Notes: a model not told the origin generated them from the sequence alone. A stretch of DNA of 64,000 nucleotides from Sphingobacterium pedocola (GCF_015209965.1 NZ_MU158690.1:1128108-1192107), one strand, 5' to 3'. Numbered from the stretch's first letter, positions 34,870 through 45,325 are shown. Numbers and translations are program-made.

Positions 34870-37800
34870 ATGAAAAGAGTAAACCTAATTAGGGGGATCA
34901 TCATCCTGTTATTTTTTGTCTTCAGTTATGCTTCGAACGCACAGGAGGTACTTTCCTTTCCCGGTGCAGAAGGATACGGCCGATTTGCTCATGGAGCGAG
35001 GGGACATGCCTCACCTAGTGTGTATTTTGTAACCAATTTGAATGATAGCGGACCCGGCTCGTTTCGCGACGCAGTGAGCCAGCCCGGAAGATTTGTTATC
35101 TTCAAAGTCAGTGGAATTATTGAATTGAAAGATCGGATCGCTATTGCGGCGAATACGACAATCGCGGGGCATACGGCGCCAGGAGATGGTGTAGTATTGT
35201 ACGGCCGGGGTGTTTCATTCTCGGGTTCTTCTCATACCATATCACGTTTCCTGAGGATTCGCGCCGGTGTTAATAAAGGAGCGGGAAAAAATGAAGATGC
35301 TTCTGGAATTTCCAATGGGAGTAACATTATGCTTGATCATATGTCATTTACCTGGGGTCTGGATGAAGTTTTCTCAATTAATTGGGATAATAAAGGTCTT
35401 GAGCCGGATAATATTACGATCCAAAATAGTGTCATTGGACAAGGGCTACATCGGCACAATCATTCTGCTGGAGGTCTGATCCAAACTGGGGGAAAGATTT
35501 CTATACTCAAATCCTTGTATCACAGCAATAAGACTCGGAATCCCAAAGTGAAGGGTGTCAACGAGTTTGTCAATAATGTGGTCTATAATTTTGGAAATGC
35601 AAACACGACCTATTCTGATCATAGCATTTCGGCTGACGCCTATATCTTAGGCGGTGAATCTGCGGGAGAGTCGAACGTAATTATTTTAAATAATTATTTT
35701 GTAGGAGGGCCTTCTACGCCAAAAACTAAAGCAACCCCGTTTTCAAGGGGGAACGGAAACTTTAATCTCTATCAGGCCGGCAACTACTACGACAATAACC
35801 AAAATGGTAGCCTCGACGGAGAACTAATTGAACAAAATTCAACCTGGTATCCGGGTATCGAAGCTGTTAACTTTAAAACAGCGGCAGACTATTCAACTTA
35901 TCCAACAATTAACCCTTCCTTAAGTGCACAGGATGCTTATCAGTATATTATTGATAATGTAGGGGCGACTTTGCCCAAAAGGGATCAGGTCGACGGCTTT
36001 TTGGTTACGGAACTAGAAAGTAAAGGTACGCAGGGATTTTATGCGTATAGGGAGTCTGACCTGCCACTTGCAAATGGGGGAGTAGGTACCTTTGATGGCG
36101 CACCTTTGCCGGTGGATACGGATGGTGACGGAATACCAGATGAGTGGGAAGTTCGTTTAGGTTTGGATAAAGACGATGCCAGCGATGCATTGAAACCTTC
36201 GTCGGATCCGGCCCATACAGGGTATTTAAATATCGAAGTTTATATTAATCTTCTTGCCGGGGAGACACCAACTGAAAATTTTGTTCGCCCGGTACGTCAG
36301 GTCGCTGCGGCAGGTGAATCTTTCGAGGTGGAACCAGCATACAGCAAAGTAACATTGACCTGGGAAAATGCCCAAGAAAGTAAGGTGATTATTGAGCGGT
36401 CAATCGATCAAGAAAATTGGTTGCCCCTTGCTACGTTAGAAGCGAATATTGTGACGTATGTAGACGATAAAGAGCTATTACCCAACATACTTTATTATTA
36501 TCGGTTTAAGTCTATCGTTGGCGAAGAGGAATCTGTTTACACCCAGTTTAGCTATCGGACGCCGGCAATTCCGACCGCTCCCGAAGCCGTCAAAAATCCA
36601 CAGCCTACCCATGCCGCTTCATTTGTTATGTTGACTGACGCAACTCTTGAGCTGAAATGGATTGGAAGTGAAAATACGACGTCTTATGAGGTCTTTTTAG
36701 GAGAGACAGCAGATAATTTAGTGAAGGTTTCTACAGAACAGGTTACGCAGCCTAGTTTTACACTATCGACCCTGACAAACGATAAGACCTATTTTTGGCG
36801 GGTGGATGCGATCAACGATAAAGGTAAGACCACCGGAGAGACCTGGACATTTACTACTGAAAAGGTCTTTGAACCGCAATTGGTCGGTTATTGGAAGTTT
36901 GATGAGACAGAAGGAGAAAATGCGACAGCATTGATTGACCATTCGACCTTTGCCAATCACGGTGTCTTGTCGCATAACATAGAAGAGGGACCTAATTTGC
37001 GTATTGACGGGGGTATTTCAGGAAGAGCTATCCATCTAAAGGATGCCGATAGATCTACCTATGCCGCAAATATTCCACATGCCGATCACTTGTTTTTGAG
37101 CAATTCGTCCTTTACGTTGGGCTTTTGGATGAAGGGCGGTGCTGAAGACAGACCAGAAGCTGGCGCGAGTGCATACTTGTTTTGTAAAGGGTCGATTAGT
37201 AAAAATGCGGAAACGGGTGCTACCGGTAATCGATTTAATTTAGAAATTAAAGATGCACAGTTCCGTTTTGCGATTGATAACGATGCGCTTGGGAAAGATG
37301 AAATCTATGCCAACAGTGCCGACTTCTTTACGGGCGAATGGGTTTATGTTACCGTCGTTCGAGATGTAGAGAACAAATTGTTAAAATTTTACAAAAACGC
37401 AGCCGAAGTTAAACAGGGAAGCATCACCAAAGCATTATACGGAATTGGCGAAGAATCGGATCTGATTATTGGGAATATTGGAGAACTGGAATTTCTTAAA
37501 CAAAATTCAGTAAATAGCGCGCCATATGGAGGGCAGATGGATGAAGTTAAACTGTTCAACTATGCCTTGACCGAGGAGCAAATAGAGTCAGAATATACAA
37601 ATTTATTAGGTTTGACGGCTCCACATACGCCTAGCCCTGCTGTAGGAACCACAACGGAAAGAATGGATCGTGCAACGGTTTCTTGGGAAGGTGGTGTAAA
37701 TGCAACCAAATACAAAGTTTATTTCGGAGCAAGTGCCGAGACATTGGAGGTCGTGGAGGAAGTAGATGGAACCGTGAAGACGTACAATTTTGAAGGTCTC

Positions 37801-40800
37801 ACTGGTGGAACAACTTATTTTTGGAAAGTTGAGTCAGTGAATGGAGCGCTAGTAGAATCAAGTACTGTTTGGTCTTTCATAGCAAGTAATAAGGGGAGAG
37901 AACTTATCGCACATTATAGCTTTGATGACGTGTCTAATATTGGTAAGGATTTGAGTACATACGCAAATCATGCCCTGCCGGTTGGTTTTACCGCTGTACC
38001 TTATCTGGCAGAAGGTAAGGTAGGAGGAGCTGCTAATTTTTCTGTGGATGGTGTGGCAGCAGATAACCGTCTAAGGGCATCTTCTCAAGATCACATCGTT
38101 TTATCGGAGGAATCTTTTTCAATTTCCCTTTGGATGAAAGGGCCAGCAAATACATATAATCCGGCAGCAAACAACGCGTATTTATTACATAAAGGTGCGT
38201 TTAATAAAAATGATGGCGGATTGGGCAAGTGGTTTGGAATACAACTCAATCATAATGGGAATATGGTTTTCAGCATTGATGACGATGTAAACAAAACAGA
38301 TGCTTCTGCTAATATCGCAAACAATAACCTGTTCAATAATGAATGGAACCATGTCGTTGCGATACGCGACTATGGAAATAAAACAACAGCTTTATATATA
38401 AATGGTGTTTTGGCAACTACAACCACTGGTGTGAAAACGTTGGCAATAGGAGATCCAAACCAACCGTTGCATTTGGGAAATTCGTTGGAAAATAGATCTT
38501 ACCGGGATTTGTTAGACGAAGTGAAAATATATAATTACGTATTGAATGCAGAAGAGATCGAAAATATTTATGCGACACAGGTACCCGTATCAAAAACGAG
38601 CAATGGTTTTCCTGCACATGAGAGTGAAGAGATAGCCCATACGGATATGGTGATGACATGGGAAGGAGACGAAGAGAAATACAACGTTTATCTGGGAACA
38701 TCTCTTGAAGAAATGTCTTTATTGGCCGAAGGCTTAACGGAGAAATCCTTTGCAGCGAATGAATTGGAAGGCTTGACGACCTATTTCTGGCGTGTCGATG
38801 CAGTACGAGGTGGAGAATCTATTCAGGGTGACGTATGGCAATTTACGACGGAAAATAAGATCACTTACGAACCTTTTGCCCGTAAACTTATCGCACATTA
38901 TAGCTTCGACGAGGAGAATAATATTGGAAAGGATTATAGTCGGTATGCAAATCATGCCGAAGTGCTCGATTTCCCTGTTGATCATAATCTGTATCTCGAA
39001 GAAGGTAAAAATTCGGGAGCCGCTAATTTTGCGACCACAGAACGTATCGCAACGAAACGTTTTCAAGCACCGTCACAAGATCATAATGTGTTATCTGAGG
39101 AATCGTTCTCCGTATCGTTTTGGATGAAAGCAGATGTGAATACCTATGCCGTCACGCCTGCAAATAATGTTAATAATGCTTACATATTTCATAAAGGTAC
39201 CTTTAGTGGTCCAGGCTTCTGGTATGGTATGCAGTTGCACCAAAATGGTAACATTGTCTTCAGTATCGATGATAATGTTACTAAAACGGATGTAGCGTTA
39301 ACCGTTGCAGATCAAGCGACCCATCCCGTATTTACAGGAGAATGGAAGCACGTCGTTGCCGTCCGTGATTTTGAAGGTAAAACGACAGCCATCTATGTTG
39401 ACGGCGTATTAGGGAAGATGACATCGAACGTCGCGACAGGACCGATCGGTGATCCGAATAGACCGCTCGAAATTGGTAATTCTTCCGAAAACAGATCGTT
39501 CAGAGATCACTTAGATGAGTTCAAGATGTATAATTACGCCTTATCTCCTCAGGATATCAGCCGGATCTTTGCAGAACAGGTTCCAGTAGTAAAAGCGACC
39601 AATGGTCTTCCTGCACATCAGAGCCAGGAAGTAACCCATACGGATTTGGAATTGTCCTGGGAAGGTAAAGAGGACGCCTATAACGTGTACGTTGGTAAAT
39701 CAGCAGAGTCCCTTGAGTTAGTAGGCGAAGGTATTACAGACAAGAAGTATGTGGTTGCGTCGCTGACTGGCTTGACGAAGTACTTTTGGCGGGTGGATGC
39801 TATCCGGGATACCGAGGTAGCGACGGGTGATGTGTGGGAATTCGAAACCATGGTCAAACTATCAGGCAAAGAATTGATTGCGTACTATAGTTTTGATGAT
39901 GAAAATAATCTCGGAAAGGACTACAGTAAGTACGGAAATGATGCAGCGGTAATGGACTTTCCAGTCGATCATAATCCACATCTGGATGAAGGTAAACTGG
40001 ACGGAGCAGCAAACTTTGCGACAAAAGAACGCATTGCAGCGAAACGTTTTCAAGCGCCATCACAAGACCATAATGTATTATCGGAAGAATCCTTTTCCGT
40101 TTCCTTTTGGATCAAGGCAGATGCGAATACATATGCAGCGACTCCGGCCAATGCGGTGAATAATGCATATGTATTCCATAAGGGTACATTTAGCGGACCG
40201 GGTTACTGGTACGGTATGCAATTGAATCAGAATGGTAACATTGTGTTCAGTATAGATGATAATGTGACTAAAACGGATGTAGCATTGACACCAGCCGATC
40301 AGGCAACTTACCCTGTTTTTACCGGCGACTGGAAACATGTGGTTGCCGTCCGGGATTTTGAAGGGAAAACCACCGCCATTTACGTGGATGGTATGCTTGC
40401 CAAGATGACCTCAAATGTTAAAACAGAGGCAATTGGTGATCCAAATAGACCGTTGGACATTGGTAATTCTGCCGAGAATAAATCGTTCAGAGACTATCTG
40501 GATGAGTTTAAAATGTATAACTACGCCTTATCGGCTCAAGAGATCGCACAATTGTATAACGAGAATGTACCAACTTTAAAAGCACAGGCCGTATTCCCGC
40601 TTCACGAAAGCGTGGGCGTTGACTTTGCCGATGTAACACTTGAATGGGCAGGAGAGGAAGACAAGTATAATGTTTATGTCGGCGAATCGGCCGATGCGTT
40701 GCAGCTTGTTGCTGAAAACAGCGCCTCACGGACATTTAATGTCGGCGAGCTTCAAGGTGATAACAAAGCGTATTACTGGCGTGTGGATGCTGTTCGGGAT

Positions 40801-42036
40801 GCTGAGTTGGTGACGGGAGATGTCTGGACTTTTCAAACTATGCCGGACAACCGCGATAAGCCAATTATTACCGCCGCGACTTTCGAGGTACGGGAAGATG
40901 CATTGATAGATACCGAAATTGGTCAATTGGAAGGATGGGTGTTTACAGGTGCAGCATTGGAAAATTGGAGACTGGACATTTTTGATGATCCCAATGGTAA
41001 TGGTATTGCACCAGTTCGTATCGACGCAGTTACGGGTAAAGTCTACGTAGCAGATGTAAATGATTTTAATACAGAGCTAACCTCATCTTTTACATTCGAT
41101 GTGTTAGTCAATAACGGCGAATTTGTGAGCGATCCGACACCGATTACGCTTAAGGTTATATTTGTCAATGAAGCACCTTCTTTTGAGATTCAAGAAAACA
41201 TCGACGTATGTAATGTGGGTGAGGCGCTACAGATACCGATAACTAATATTAGTGCAGGTAAGGAAACAAGCCAAGAGTCAAATCTAAAACTAACGGTAAG
41301 TACACTTCAGAACTTCTTGTTTAGCGTTCCTGCGGATCCGAAGGAACGTAAATATCCGCGGATAGACACACTGGAAAATAACGACGTGGTACTACGTTTT
41401 CAACTTGTGGATGATGTACAGGGTTTAGTGCCTTTGGATATTACAATAGATGATATGGGTGGGACAGCGAATGGTGGAATCAGTACTTCTACAAAACGCG
41501 TTCTATTAAATATTAATTCTATTCCGGAAATACAGATCGTAGCTAATCCGTCCGAGCGCGTGTTAGAAAATAAGGAAGTCACGTTGTCGGTAACACCGGG
41601 CTTGCCGAATGGATATGCTTACCGCTGGTATAAGAACAATGAATTAATAGGGGAACAGCCGTATGTAGTTGTACAGGCCGAACAAGACGCACAATACAAG
41701 GTGGAAGCAACCTCATCGCTTGGATGCACAGTAGATGCATCGTATGAATTGGATGTCATTAGCCAGAATAATGACCTAAAATTGGAAATCAGCAACTTCC
41801 TTTCGCCGAATAATGATGGGATTAATGATTTCTGGGTTATCAAGAATTTGGATCTGTATACGCAGAATGAAGTCAGCGTATTCGACTCCAATGGAAATAT
41901 CATATTTACGAAGCGAAACTACGCGAATGACTGGAATGGAGCATCCGTTGCCAGCAGGTTGGCCACAGGTGTATATTATTACAAAGTGGTGGTAGACGGA
42001 GAAGTATTTACAGGTAGTATTAGTGTAGTGAATTAA
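34870..42036 (+). CDS. Giant T9SS-secreted pectate lyase-like protein with four LamG modules
   Basis: A 2388-aa secreted protein. Order: signal peptide (1-25); PL1-type pectate lyase beta-helix (about 28-390; FPGAEGYGRFAHGARGG-like start, LNDSGPGSFRDAV, ISRFLRIRAG); a calcium-binding DTDGDGIPDEWE hinge (about 417-428); FN3-like domains (about 480-665); four LamG/concanavalin-like sandwiches starting near 671, 1012, 1340 and 1669, each followed by an FN3-like link (YFWRVDAVR, FWRVDAIR); a cadherin-like domain (about 1995-2095); an Ig-like domain (about 2220-2300); and a C-terminal CHU_C type B sorting domain (about 2307-2388, FLSPNNDGINDFW). LamG modules 3 and 4 are near-identical, repeating every 984-987 nt. 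It should cut homogalacturonan outside the cell, the LamG modules binding cell-wall glycan. The PorP/SprF gene follows. Confidence 0.88.
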   Translation: MKRVNLIRGIIILLFFVFSYASNAQEVLSFPGAEGYGRFAHGARGHASPSVYFVTNLNDSGPGSFRDAVSQPGRFVIFKVSGIIELKDRIAIAANTTIAGHTAPGDGVVLYGRGVSFSGSSHTISRFLRIRAGVNKGAGKNEDASGISNGSNIMLDHMSFTWGLDEVFSINWDNKGLEPDNITIQNSVIGQGLHRHNHSAGGLIQTGGKISILKSLYHSNKTRNPKVKGVNEFVNNVVYNFGNANTTYSDHSISADAYILGGESAGESNVIILNNYFVGGPSTPKTKATPFSRGNGNFNLYQAGNYYDNNQNGSLDGELIEQNSTWYPGIEAVNFKTAADYSTYPTINPSLSAQDAYQYIIDNVGATLPKRDQVDGFLVTELESKGTQGFYAYRESDLPLANGGVGTFDGAPLPVDTDGDGIPDEWEVRLGLDKDDASDALKPSSDPAHTGYLNIEVYINLLAGETPTENFVRPVRQVAAAGESFEVEPAYSKVTLTWENAQESKVIIERSIDQENWLPLATLEANIVTYVDDKELLPNILYYYRFKSIVGEEESVYTQFSYRTPAIPTAPEAVKNPQPTHAASFVMLTDATLELKWIGSENTTSYEVFLGETADNLVKVSTEQVTQPSFTLSTLTNDKTYFWRVDAINDKGKTTGETWTFTTEKVFEPQLVGYWKFDETEGENATALIDHSTFANHGVLSHNIEEGPNLRIDGGISGRAIHLKDADRSTYAANIPHADHLFLSNSSFTLGFWMKGGAEDRPEAGASAYLFCKGSISKNAETGATGNRFNLEIKDAQFRFAIDNDALGKDEIYANSADFFTGEWVYVTVVRDVENKLLKFYKNAAEVKQGSITKALYGIGEESDLIIGNIGELEFLKQNSVNSAPYGGQMDEVKLFNYALTEEQIESEYTNLLGLTAPHTPSPAVGTTTERMDRATVSWEGGVNATKYKVYFGASAETLEVVEEVDGTVKTYNFEGLTGGTTYFWKVESVNGALVESSTVWSFIASNKGRELIAHYSFDDVSNIGKDLSTYANHALPVGFTAVPYLAEGKVGGAANFSVDGVAADNRLRASSQDHIVLSEESFSISLWMKGPANTYNPAANNAYLLHKGAFNKNDGGLGKWFGIQLNHNGNMVFSIDDDVNKTDASANIANNNLFNNEWNHVVAIRDYGNKTTALYINGVLATTTTGVKTLAIGDPNQPLHLGNSLENRSYRDLLDEVKIYNYVLNAEEIENIYATQVPVSKTSNGFPAHESEEIAHTDMVMTWEGDEEKYNVYLGTSLEEMSLLAEGLTEKSFAANELEGLTTYFWRVDAVRGGESIQGDVWQFTTENKITYEPFARKLIAHYSFDEENNIGKDYSRYANHAEVLDFPVDHNLYLEEGKNSGAANFATTERIATKRFQAPSQDHNVLSEESFSVSFWMKADVNTYAVTPANNVNNAYIFHKGTFSGPGFWYGMQLHQNGNIVFSIDDNVTKTDVALTVADQATHPVFTGEWKHVVAVRDFEGKTTAIYVDGVLGKMTSNVATGPIGDPNRPLEIGNSSENRSFRDHLDEFKMYNYALSPQDISRIFAEQVPVVKATNGLPAHQSQEVTHTDLELSWEGKEDAYNVYVGKSAESLELVGEGITDKKYVVASLTGLTKYFWRVDAIRDTEVATGDVWEFETMVKLSGKELIAYYSFDDENNLGKDYSKYGNDAAVMDFPVDHNPHLDEGKLDGAANFATKERIAAKRFQAPSQDHNVLSEESFSVSFWIKADANTYAATPANAVNNAYVFHKGTFSGPGYWYGMQLNQNGNIVFSIDDNVTKTDVALTPADQATYPVFTGDWKHVVAVRDFEGKTTAIYVDGMLAKMTSNVKTEAIGDPNRPLDIGNSAENKSFRDYLDEFKMYNYALSAQEIAQLYNENVPTLKAQAVFPLHESVGVDFADVTLEWAGEEDKYNVYVGESADALQLVAENSASRTFNVGELQGDNKAYYWRVDAVRDAELVTGDVWTFQTMPDNRDKPIITAATFEVREDALIDTEIGQLEGWVFTGAALENWRLDIFDDPNGNGIAPVRIDAVTGKVYVADVNDFNTELTSSFTFDVLVNNGEFVSDPTPITLKVIFVNEAPSFEIQENIDVCNVGEALQIPITNISAGKETSQESNLKLTVSTLQNFLFSVPADPKERKYPRIDTLENNDVVLRFQLVDDVQGLVPLDITIDDMGGTANGGISTSTKRVLLNINSIPEIQIVANPSERVLENKEVTLSVTPGLPNGYAYRWYKNNELIGEQPYVVVQAEQDAQYKVEATSSLGCTVDASYELDVISQNNDLKLEISNFLSPNNDGINDFWVIKNLDLYTQNEVSVFDSNGNIIFTKRNYANDWNGASVASRLATGVYYYKVVVDGEVFTGSISVVN
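37900..40860 (+). repeat. Internal tandem duplication of LamG-FN3 modules
   Basis: Three in-frame modules of 984, 987 and about 985 nt start at 37900, 38884 and 39871. The second and third agree closely at protein level (PSQDHNVLSEESFSVSFW and NGNIVFSIDDNVTKTDVAL are identical) but differ at many synonymous sites. The duplication is therefore not recent, or has been diversified while the protein was kept. A fourth, more distant module starts near 36880. Confidence 0.85.
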
Positions 42037-42058
42037 CCTATAAACGGAAAGAAAAATT

Positions 42059-42919
42059 ATGAAAATCGTTAATTATAGCTTTTTAATGTTATTATTTGTT
42101 GGGTCGATGCTCGGAGAGAGTTTCGCCCAACAATCTCCAATCATATCAAGCTACTTTCAGAATGACTATTTATTTAATTCGGCTCGCATTGGTGTAAACG
42201 GAACAAAGGCAATAGATGCCGCTATACGGATGCCGGTTGGTCAGCTCAGAGACGACATGAAAGAAAATTATTTGCATGTCATGTACGGTTTTGGCCGTAA
42301 TGGAGTAGGCGCTGGATTCAAAACCAACCAAATAGGCGCATTTAACCTAACGGAGTTTAATGCTTCCTATGCTTTTCATATTCCTCTAGATGGCGATTCG
42401 AAATTCTTGAGTCTGGGTACGGGCATCAAATTTTTACGCGAGCAGATTAATACGGATAAAATAGTCGGTGATGTAAACGATCCAGCGATTGCGTATTACA
42501 ATAATGATCCCAATCGCATGGATTTTAACCTGGGGTTGGCGTACACGTCCGACAACGTTGTTGTGAATCTTGCTGCAAATAATTTATTGAAAGAAAAGCA
42601 CGAATTTTTATTGAATCCCGAGCCCTTCATGTACAGTAGCGTAAGGTACAACTTGTTGTTTGACGATGTGGTCGTTGCGCCGGTTGTGGCTTATCGAAGG
42701 CTATTAACTGAAGAAAATATTCTCGACTTCGGAACTGCAGTGGGTTTTAATAACCTATTTAATGCGTACCTGATGTATCATACTTCGAAAAACTTCAGTG
42801 CTGGGGTTTCTGCAAAGGTAAATGTTTTGCAGTTAAATGTTGGCTATACGACCACTACAGCAGGGGTGCAGGGTATAGGGAGACAGGGACTGGATATCGG
42901 ACTGCGTTATGCCTGGTAG
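42059..42919 (+). CDS. PorP/SprF family type IX secretion partner
   Basis: A 286-aa outer-membrane beta-barrel protein of the PorP/SprF family, with signal peptide (about 1-24, ending SFAQ) and the family opening QSPIISSYFQNDYLFNSARIG, in which the protein is described as having an N-A-x-x-G pattern. The C-terminal strands (GIGRQGLDIGLRYAW) are typical. Members are encoded next to T9SS cargo with type B CTDs and help secrete it or attach it to the surface, as SprF does for SprB. It starts 22 bases after the giant lyase stop, so it is cotranscribed with that cargo, and a dedicated pairing is likely. Confidence 0.9.
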   Translation: MKIVNYSFLMLLFVGSMLGESFAQQSPIISSYFQNDYLFNSARIGVNGTKAIDAAIRMPVGQLRDDMKENYLHVMYGFGRNGVGAGFKTNQIGAFNLTEFNASYAFHIPLDGDSKFLSLGTGIKFLREQINTDKIVGDVNDPAIAYYNNDPNRMDFNLGLAYTSDNVVVNLAANNLLKEKHEFLLNPEPFMYSSVRYNLLFDDVVVAPVVAYRRLLTEENILDFGTAVGFNNLFNAYLMYHTSKNFSAGVSAKVNVLQLNVGYTTTTAGVQGIGRQGLDIGLRYAW

Positions 42920-42928
42920 TTATTATTT

Positions 42929-42973
42929 CAGGATACCGCAGGATGGTGAAACCGGTTGCAATTTGTAAAATTG
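42929..42973 (+). promoter_or_regulatory. CAGGAY direct-repeat operator and -7 box, FAS1/SusCD operon
   Basis: CAGGAT at 42929-42934 and 42939-42944 (identical hexamers, 10-bp period) are followed after 21 bp by TAAAATTG (42966-42973), one mismatch from TAnnTTTG. CGGTTGCA (42953-42960) lies between, as at 34781. The repeat starts only 10 bases after the PorP/SprF stop. The first gene begins at 43127, so the leader is about 150 nt and includes the palindrome at 43064. Confidence 0.72.
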
Positions 42974-43063
42974 TATACCATTATAAAATGAACCGGATGT
43001 TATGATAAGATTGCCATACTATATAGAATATAATTAGAAACTAATCAAAGGAGCAGATAGATT

Positions 43064-43075
43064 TAACTCGAGTTA
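43064..43075. promoter_or_regulatory. 12-bp perfect palindrome in the FAS1 operon leader
   Basis: TAACTCGAGTTA is a perfect palindrome 51 bases before the start of the FAS1 lipoprotein gene, inside the predicted untranslated leader. A smaller inverted pair ATTAG/CTAAT lies at 43033-43045. It could be a regulator site or a minor leader structure; there is no independent support. Confidence 0.3.
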
Positions 43076-43126
43076 GCGGGTAAATTCGAATGTTTCCTAT
43101 AACCATTTAAAGATAAATTTTTACAC

Positions 43127-45325
43127 ATGAAAAGACTGTTGATAGGTATCAGTGTGTTGCTGCTTCTCTTTACTTCATGCGCCAAACAGGAGCTGACTTC
43201 GCACTATGAGCGCCCCGATTGGTTGAGAGGAAACGCGTGGCAAATATTGGAAGAACGCGGAGAATTTACATATTTTCTGGACGGAGTTGAACGCGCTGGT
43301 TTCAGAGAAGTCTTAGAGGGGAAGACCATAGCGACCATATTTGCGCCAGATGACCAAGCTTTCCAAGCTTATTTTTCGTCCAAGAATATCTCCAACATCG
43401 GTCAGGTGCCAAAAGACGAACTGAAGAGGCTCATTGGATATCACCTCGTATATTACGCGTATGGAAAAGATATGCTTTTTGATTATCAACCTGGTGGGGC
43501 TGAAGGTTATGACAATATTAATGCAGGACTTTATTACAAGCATCGCTCGAGAAGTAGTAATCCCACTACGTCCGAGCTGGATAAGACAGATGGAAAAGTG
43601 AAAACCATTTTTCATAAGGATAGATTTCTACCGGTATTTTCACAAAAGCACTTTGATACAAAAAAGATCGATGCCGCAAGCAACTACGAGTATTTTTACG
43701 GTGCCGGATCGTGGAAAGGGGCGACAGGCTTTAATGTAAGCAATGCAGGTGTAAGTGAATATGCAATTCCTGCAGATAACGGGTACATTTATTTAGTCGA
43801 CGAAGTTTTAGAACCTTTGAATACGGTATATGACGAGCTAGCCGACAAAGGAAACTACCGTGATTTTGTCGCGTTATATGATAAATTTCGCACGTATACA
43901 TACGACGAACAAACTTCATTAAATTATGCCGCAGCAGGTGATTCACTGTTCCTTATAAGTCACAATGTATTGCCACCTATTGCATCGCAATGGTCGCACA
44001 ATGGCGAATCTGGACTGCCTGATTATGCAAATTTAGGACAGCTTAGTTATCGTGCGTATAATGTTTTTGCCCCGAATAATGCGGCGTTACAAACCTTTTT
44101 CGATGCGTATTTTGCCGCTCATTATAACACGTTGTTTGATGTTGATATGTTGCCCATTGCCATGTTGATGTACAATCATGTGTATCAAGGAAGTGTGGTG
44201 TTTCCTTCCGAAATCGGGAAAAATCCAGATATTAAAACATCCTACGGTACCGCTATAGAATTTGATCCGCAGGCGGATGTACAGGACAAGGCTATCGCCT
44301 CCAATGGCGTATATTACGGACTTAATAAGGTGCTGGTACCCGACTTGTTTAGCAGTGTCACTGGACCAGCATTTCGTAATCCGAAATACAGGATGTTTAT
44401 GTACATGCTGGCAAACACTGGTTTGACCCAGACATTGTCGAGTAGAAACATAGAATTTACCTTGTTTATTCCATCTGACGAAACACTTAAGGAAACGATT
44501 GTGGGCAGTAGCTATTTATTCTGGTCAGAAGGTAATCCCTTGGTCTTTGGCGATGAAAGCGTCATGGTGCAAAATGATGACGGGGTACTCGTGCCACTTT
44601 CTATCCGACAGCAGGAGGTTTTTCTGTCGGATCATATAGTCTATGGACGAATCAACTCTATGGCAGAGAAAAAGGTGTATCGTACGCGAAATCCGTTTAC
44701 GTATGTATATACAGATAATGGAAGGGTTTATTCCTCTGCTACTTACAATACGTCCGATATTGATATCGCGACAACAAATATATCCGGCAACTGGTTTAAT
44801 GGAATAGTCTACGAACCTAACATAAATCTACAATCGGATTCCCGTACGATTAAGAGTACTATTGTTGGAGCAGAAACGGCAGCTAATCCGTTGCATCAGT
44901 ACTCCGAGTTTTCCAAGCTGTTGGCAAAGGCAGGTTTTTTAGAGGCGGGTAGAGCATTATCTTTTTTGTTTGGCAATCGTTTTATACTATTTGCTCCGGA
45001 CAATCAAACGGTATTGGATGGTATTGTTTCTGGTACTATTCCGTCGGACAATGTAGAGTTAGCGGAATACTTAAAATCGTATTTTGTTTCTGTACCGGAC
45101 AACTCTTTAGGAGATTACCCTTTCCCGGGTTTTGATGTGCAAGGTATATGGAATACATCCAAATCGATAGGCTATAATTTATTCCGGAAAATTGAACTTA
45201 TAGACCATAATACGCACATGGAACTTAGAGATACGGATGGCAATTTAATCAGGATATCCGATAATCTGCCACAGTTGTTTAGTGATGGTGCTGTGTATCG
45301 AATTTCAGGACTGCTTAAAAGATAA
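43127..45325 (+). CDS. Fasciclin (FAS1) repeat lipoprotein, four domains
   Basis: A 732-aa lipoprotein (lipobox FTSC, C18) consisting almost wholly of FAS1 domains, recognised by FAPDDQAFQAYF and similar H1-type motifs and by the closing NGVIHxxDxVL-type motif. The approximate limits are 35-232, 233-398, 405-580 and 590-732. The domain 3 segment reads FTLFIPSDETLKE and the domain 4 segment FILFAPDNQTVLDGI. FAS1 domains mediate adhesion or binding of glycans and proteins; here the protein is probably surface-exposed and assists the SusC/SusD pair encoded after it. No catalytic motif. It is the first gene of a seven-gene operon under the CAGGAY operator at 42929. Confidence 0.85.
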   Translation: MKRLLIGISVLLLLFTSCAKQELTSHYERPDWLRGNAWQILEERGEFTYFLDGVERAGFREVLEGKTIATIFAPDDQAFQAYFSSKNISNIGQVPKDELKRLIGYHLVYYAYGKDMLFDYQPGGAEGYDNINAGLYYKHRSRSSNPTTSELDKTDGKVKTIFHKDRFLPVFSQKHFDTKKIDAASNYEYFYGAGSWKGATGFNVSNAGVSEYAIPADNGYIYLVDEVLEPLNTVYDELADKGNYRDFVALYDKFRTYTYDEQTSLNYAAAGDSLFLISHNVLPPIASQWSHNGESGLPDYANLGQLSYRAYNVFAPNNAALQTFFDAYFAAHYNTLFDVDMLPIAMLMYNHVYQGSVVFPSEIGKNPDIKTSYGTAIEFDPQADVQDKAIASNGVYYGLNKVLVPDLFSSVTGPAFRNPKYRMFMYMLANTGLTQTLSSRNIEFTLFIPSDETLKETIVGSSYLFWSEGNPLVFGDESVMVQNDDGVLVPLSIRQQEVFLSDHIVYGRINSMAEKKVYRTRNPFTYVYTDNGRVYSSATYNTSDIDIATTNISGNWFNGIVYEPNINLQSDSRTIKSTIVGAETAANPLHQYSEFSKLLAKAGFLEAGRALSFLFGNRFILFAPDNQTVLDGIVSGTIPSDNVELAEYLKSYFVSVPDNSLGDYPFPGFDVQGIWNTSKSIGYNLFRKIELIDHNTHMELRDTDGNLIRISDNLPQLFSDGAVYRISGLLKR

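Noticed and set aside
38734..40338. Several open frames on the minus strand inside the LamG region
   Set aside because: They recur at the same place in each duplicated module, which shows that they are shadows of the repeated plus-strand coding sequence.
42920..43126. Riboswitch in the FAS1 operon leader
   Set aside because: The leader is long but no known riboswitch core was seen; only short palindromes are present.
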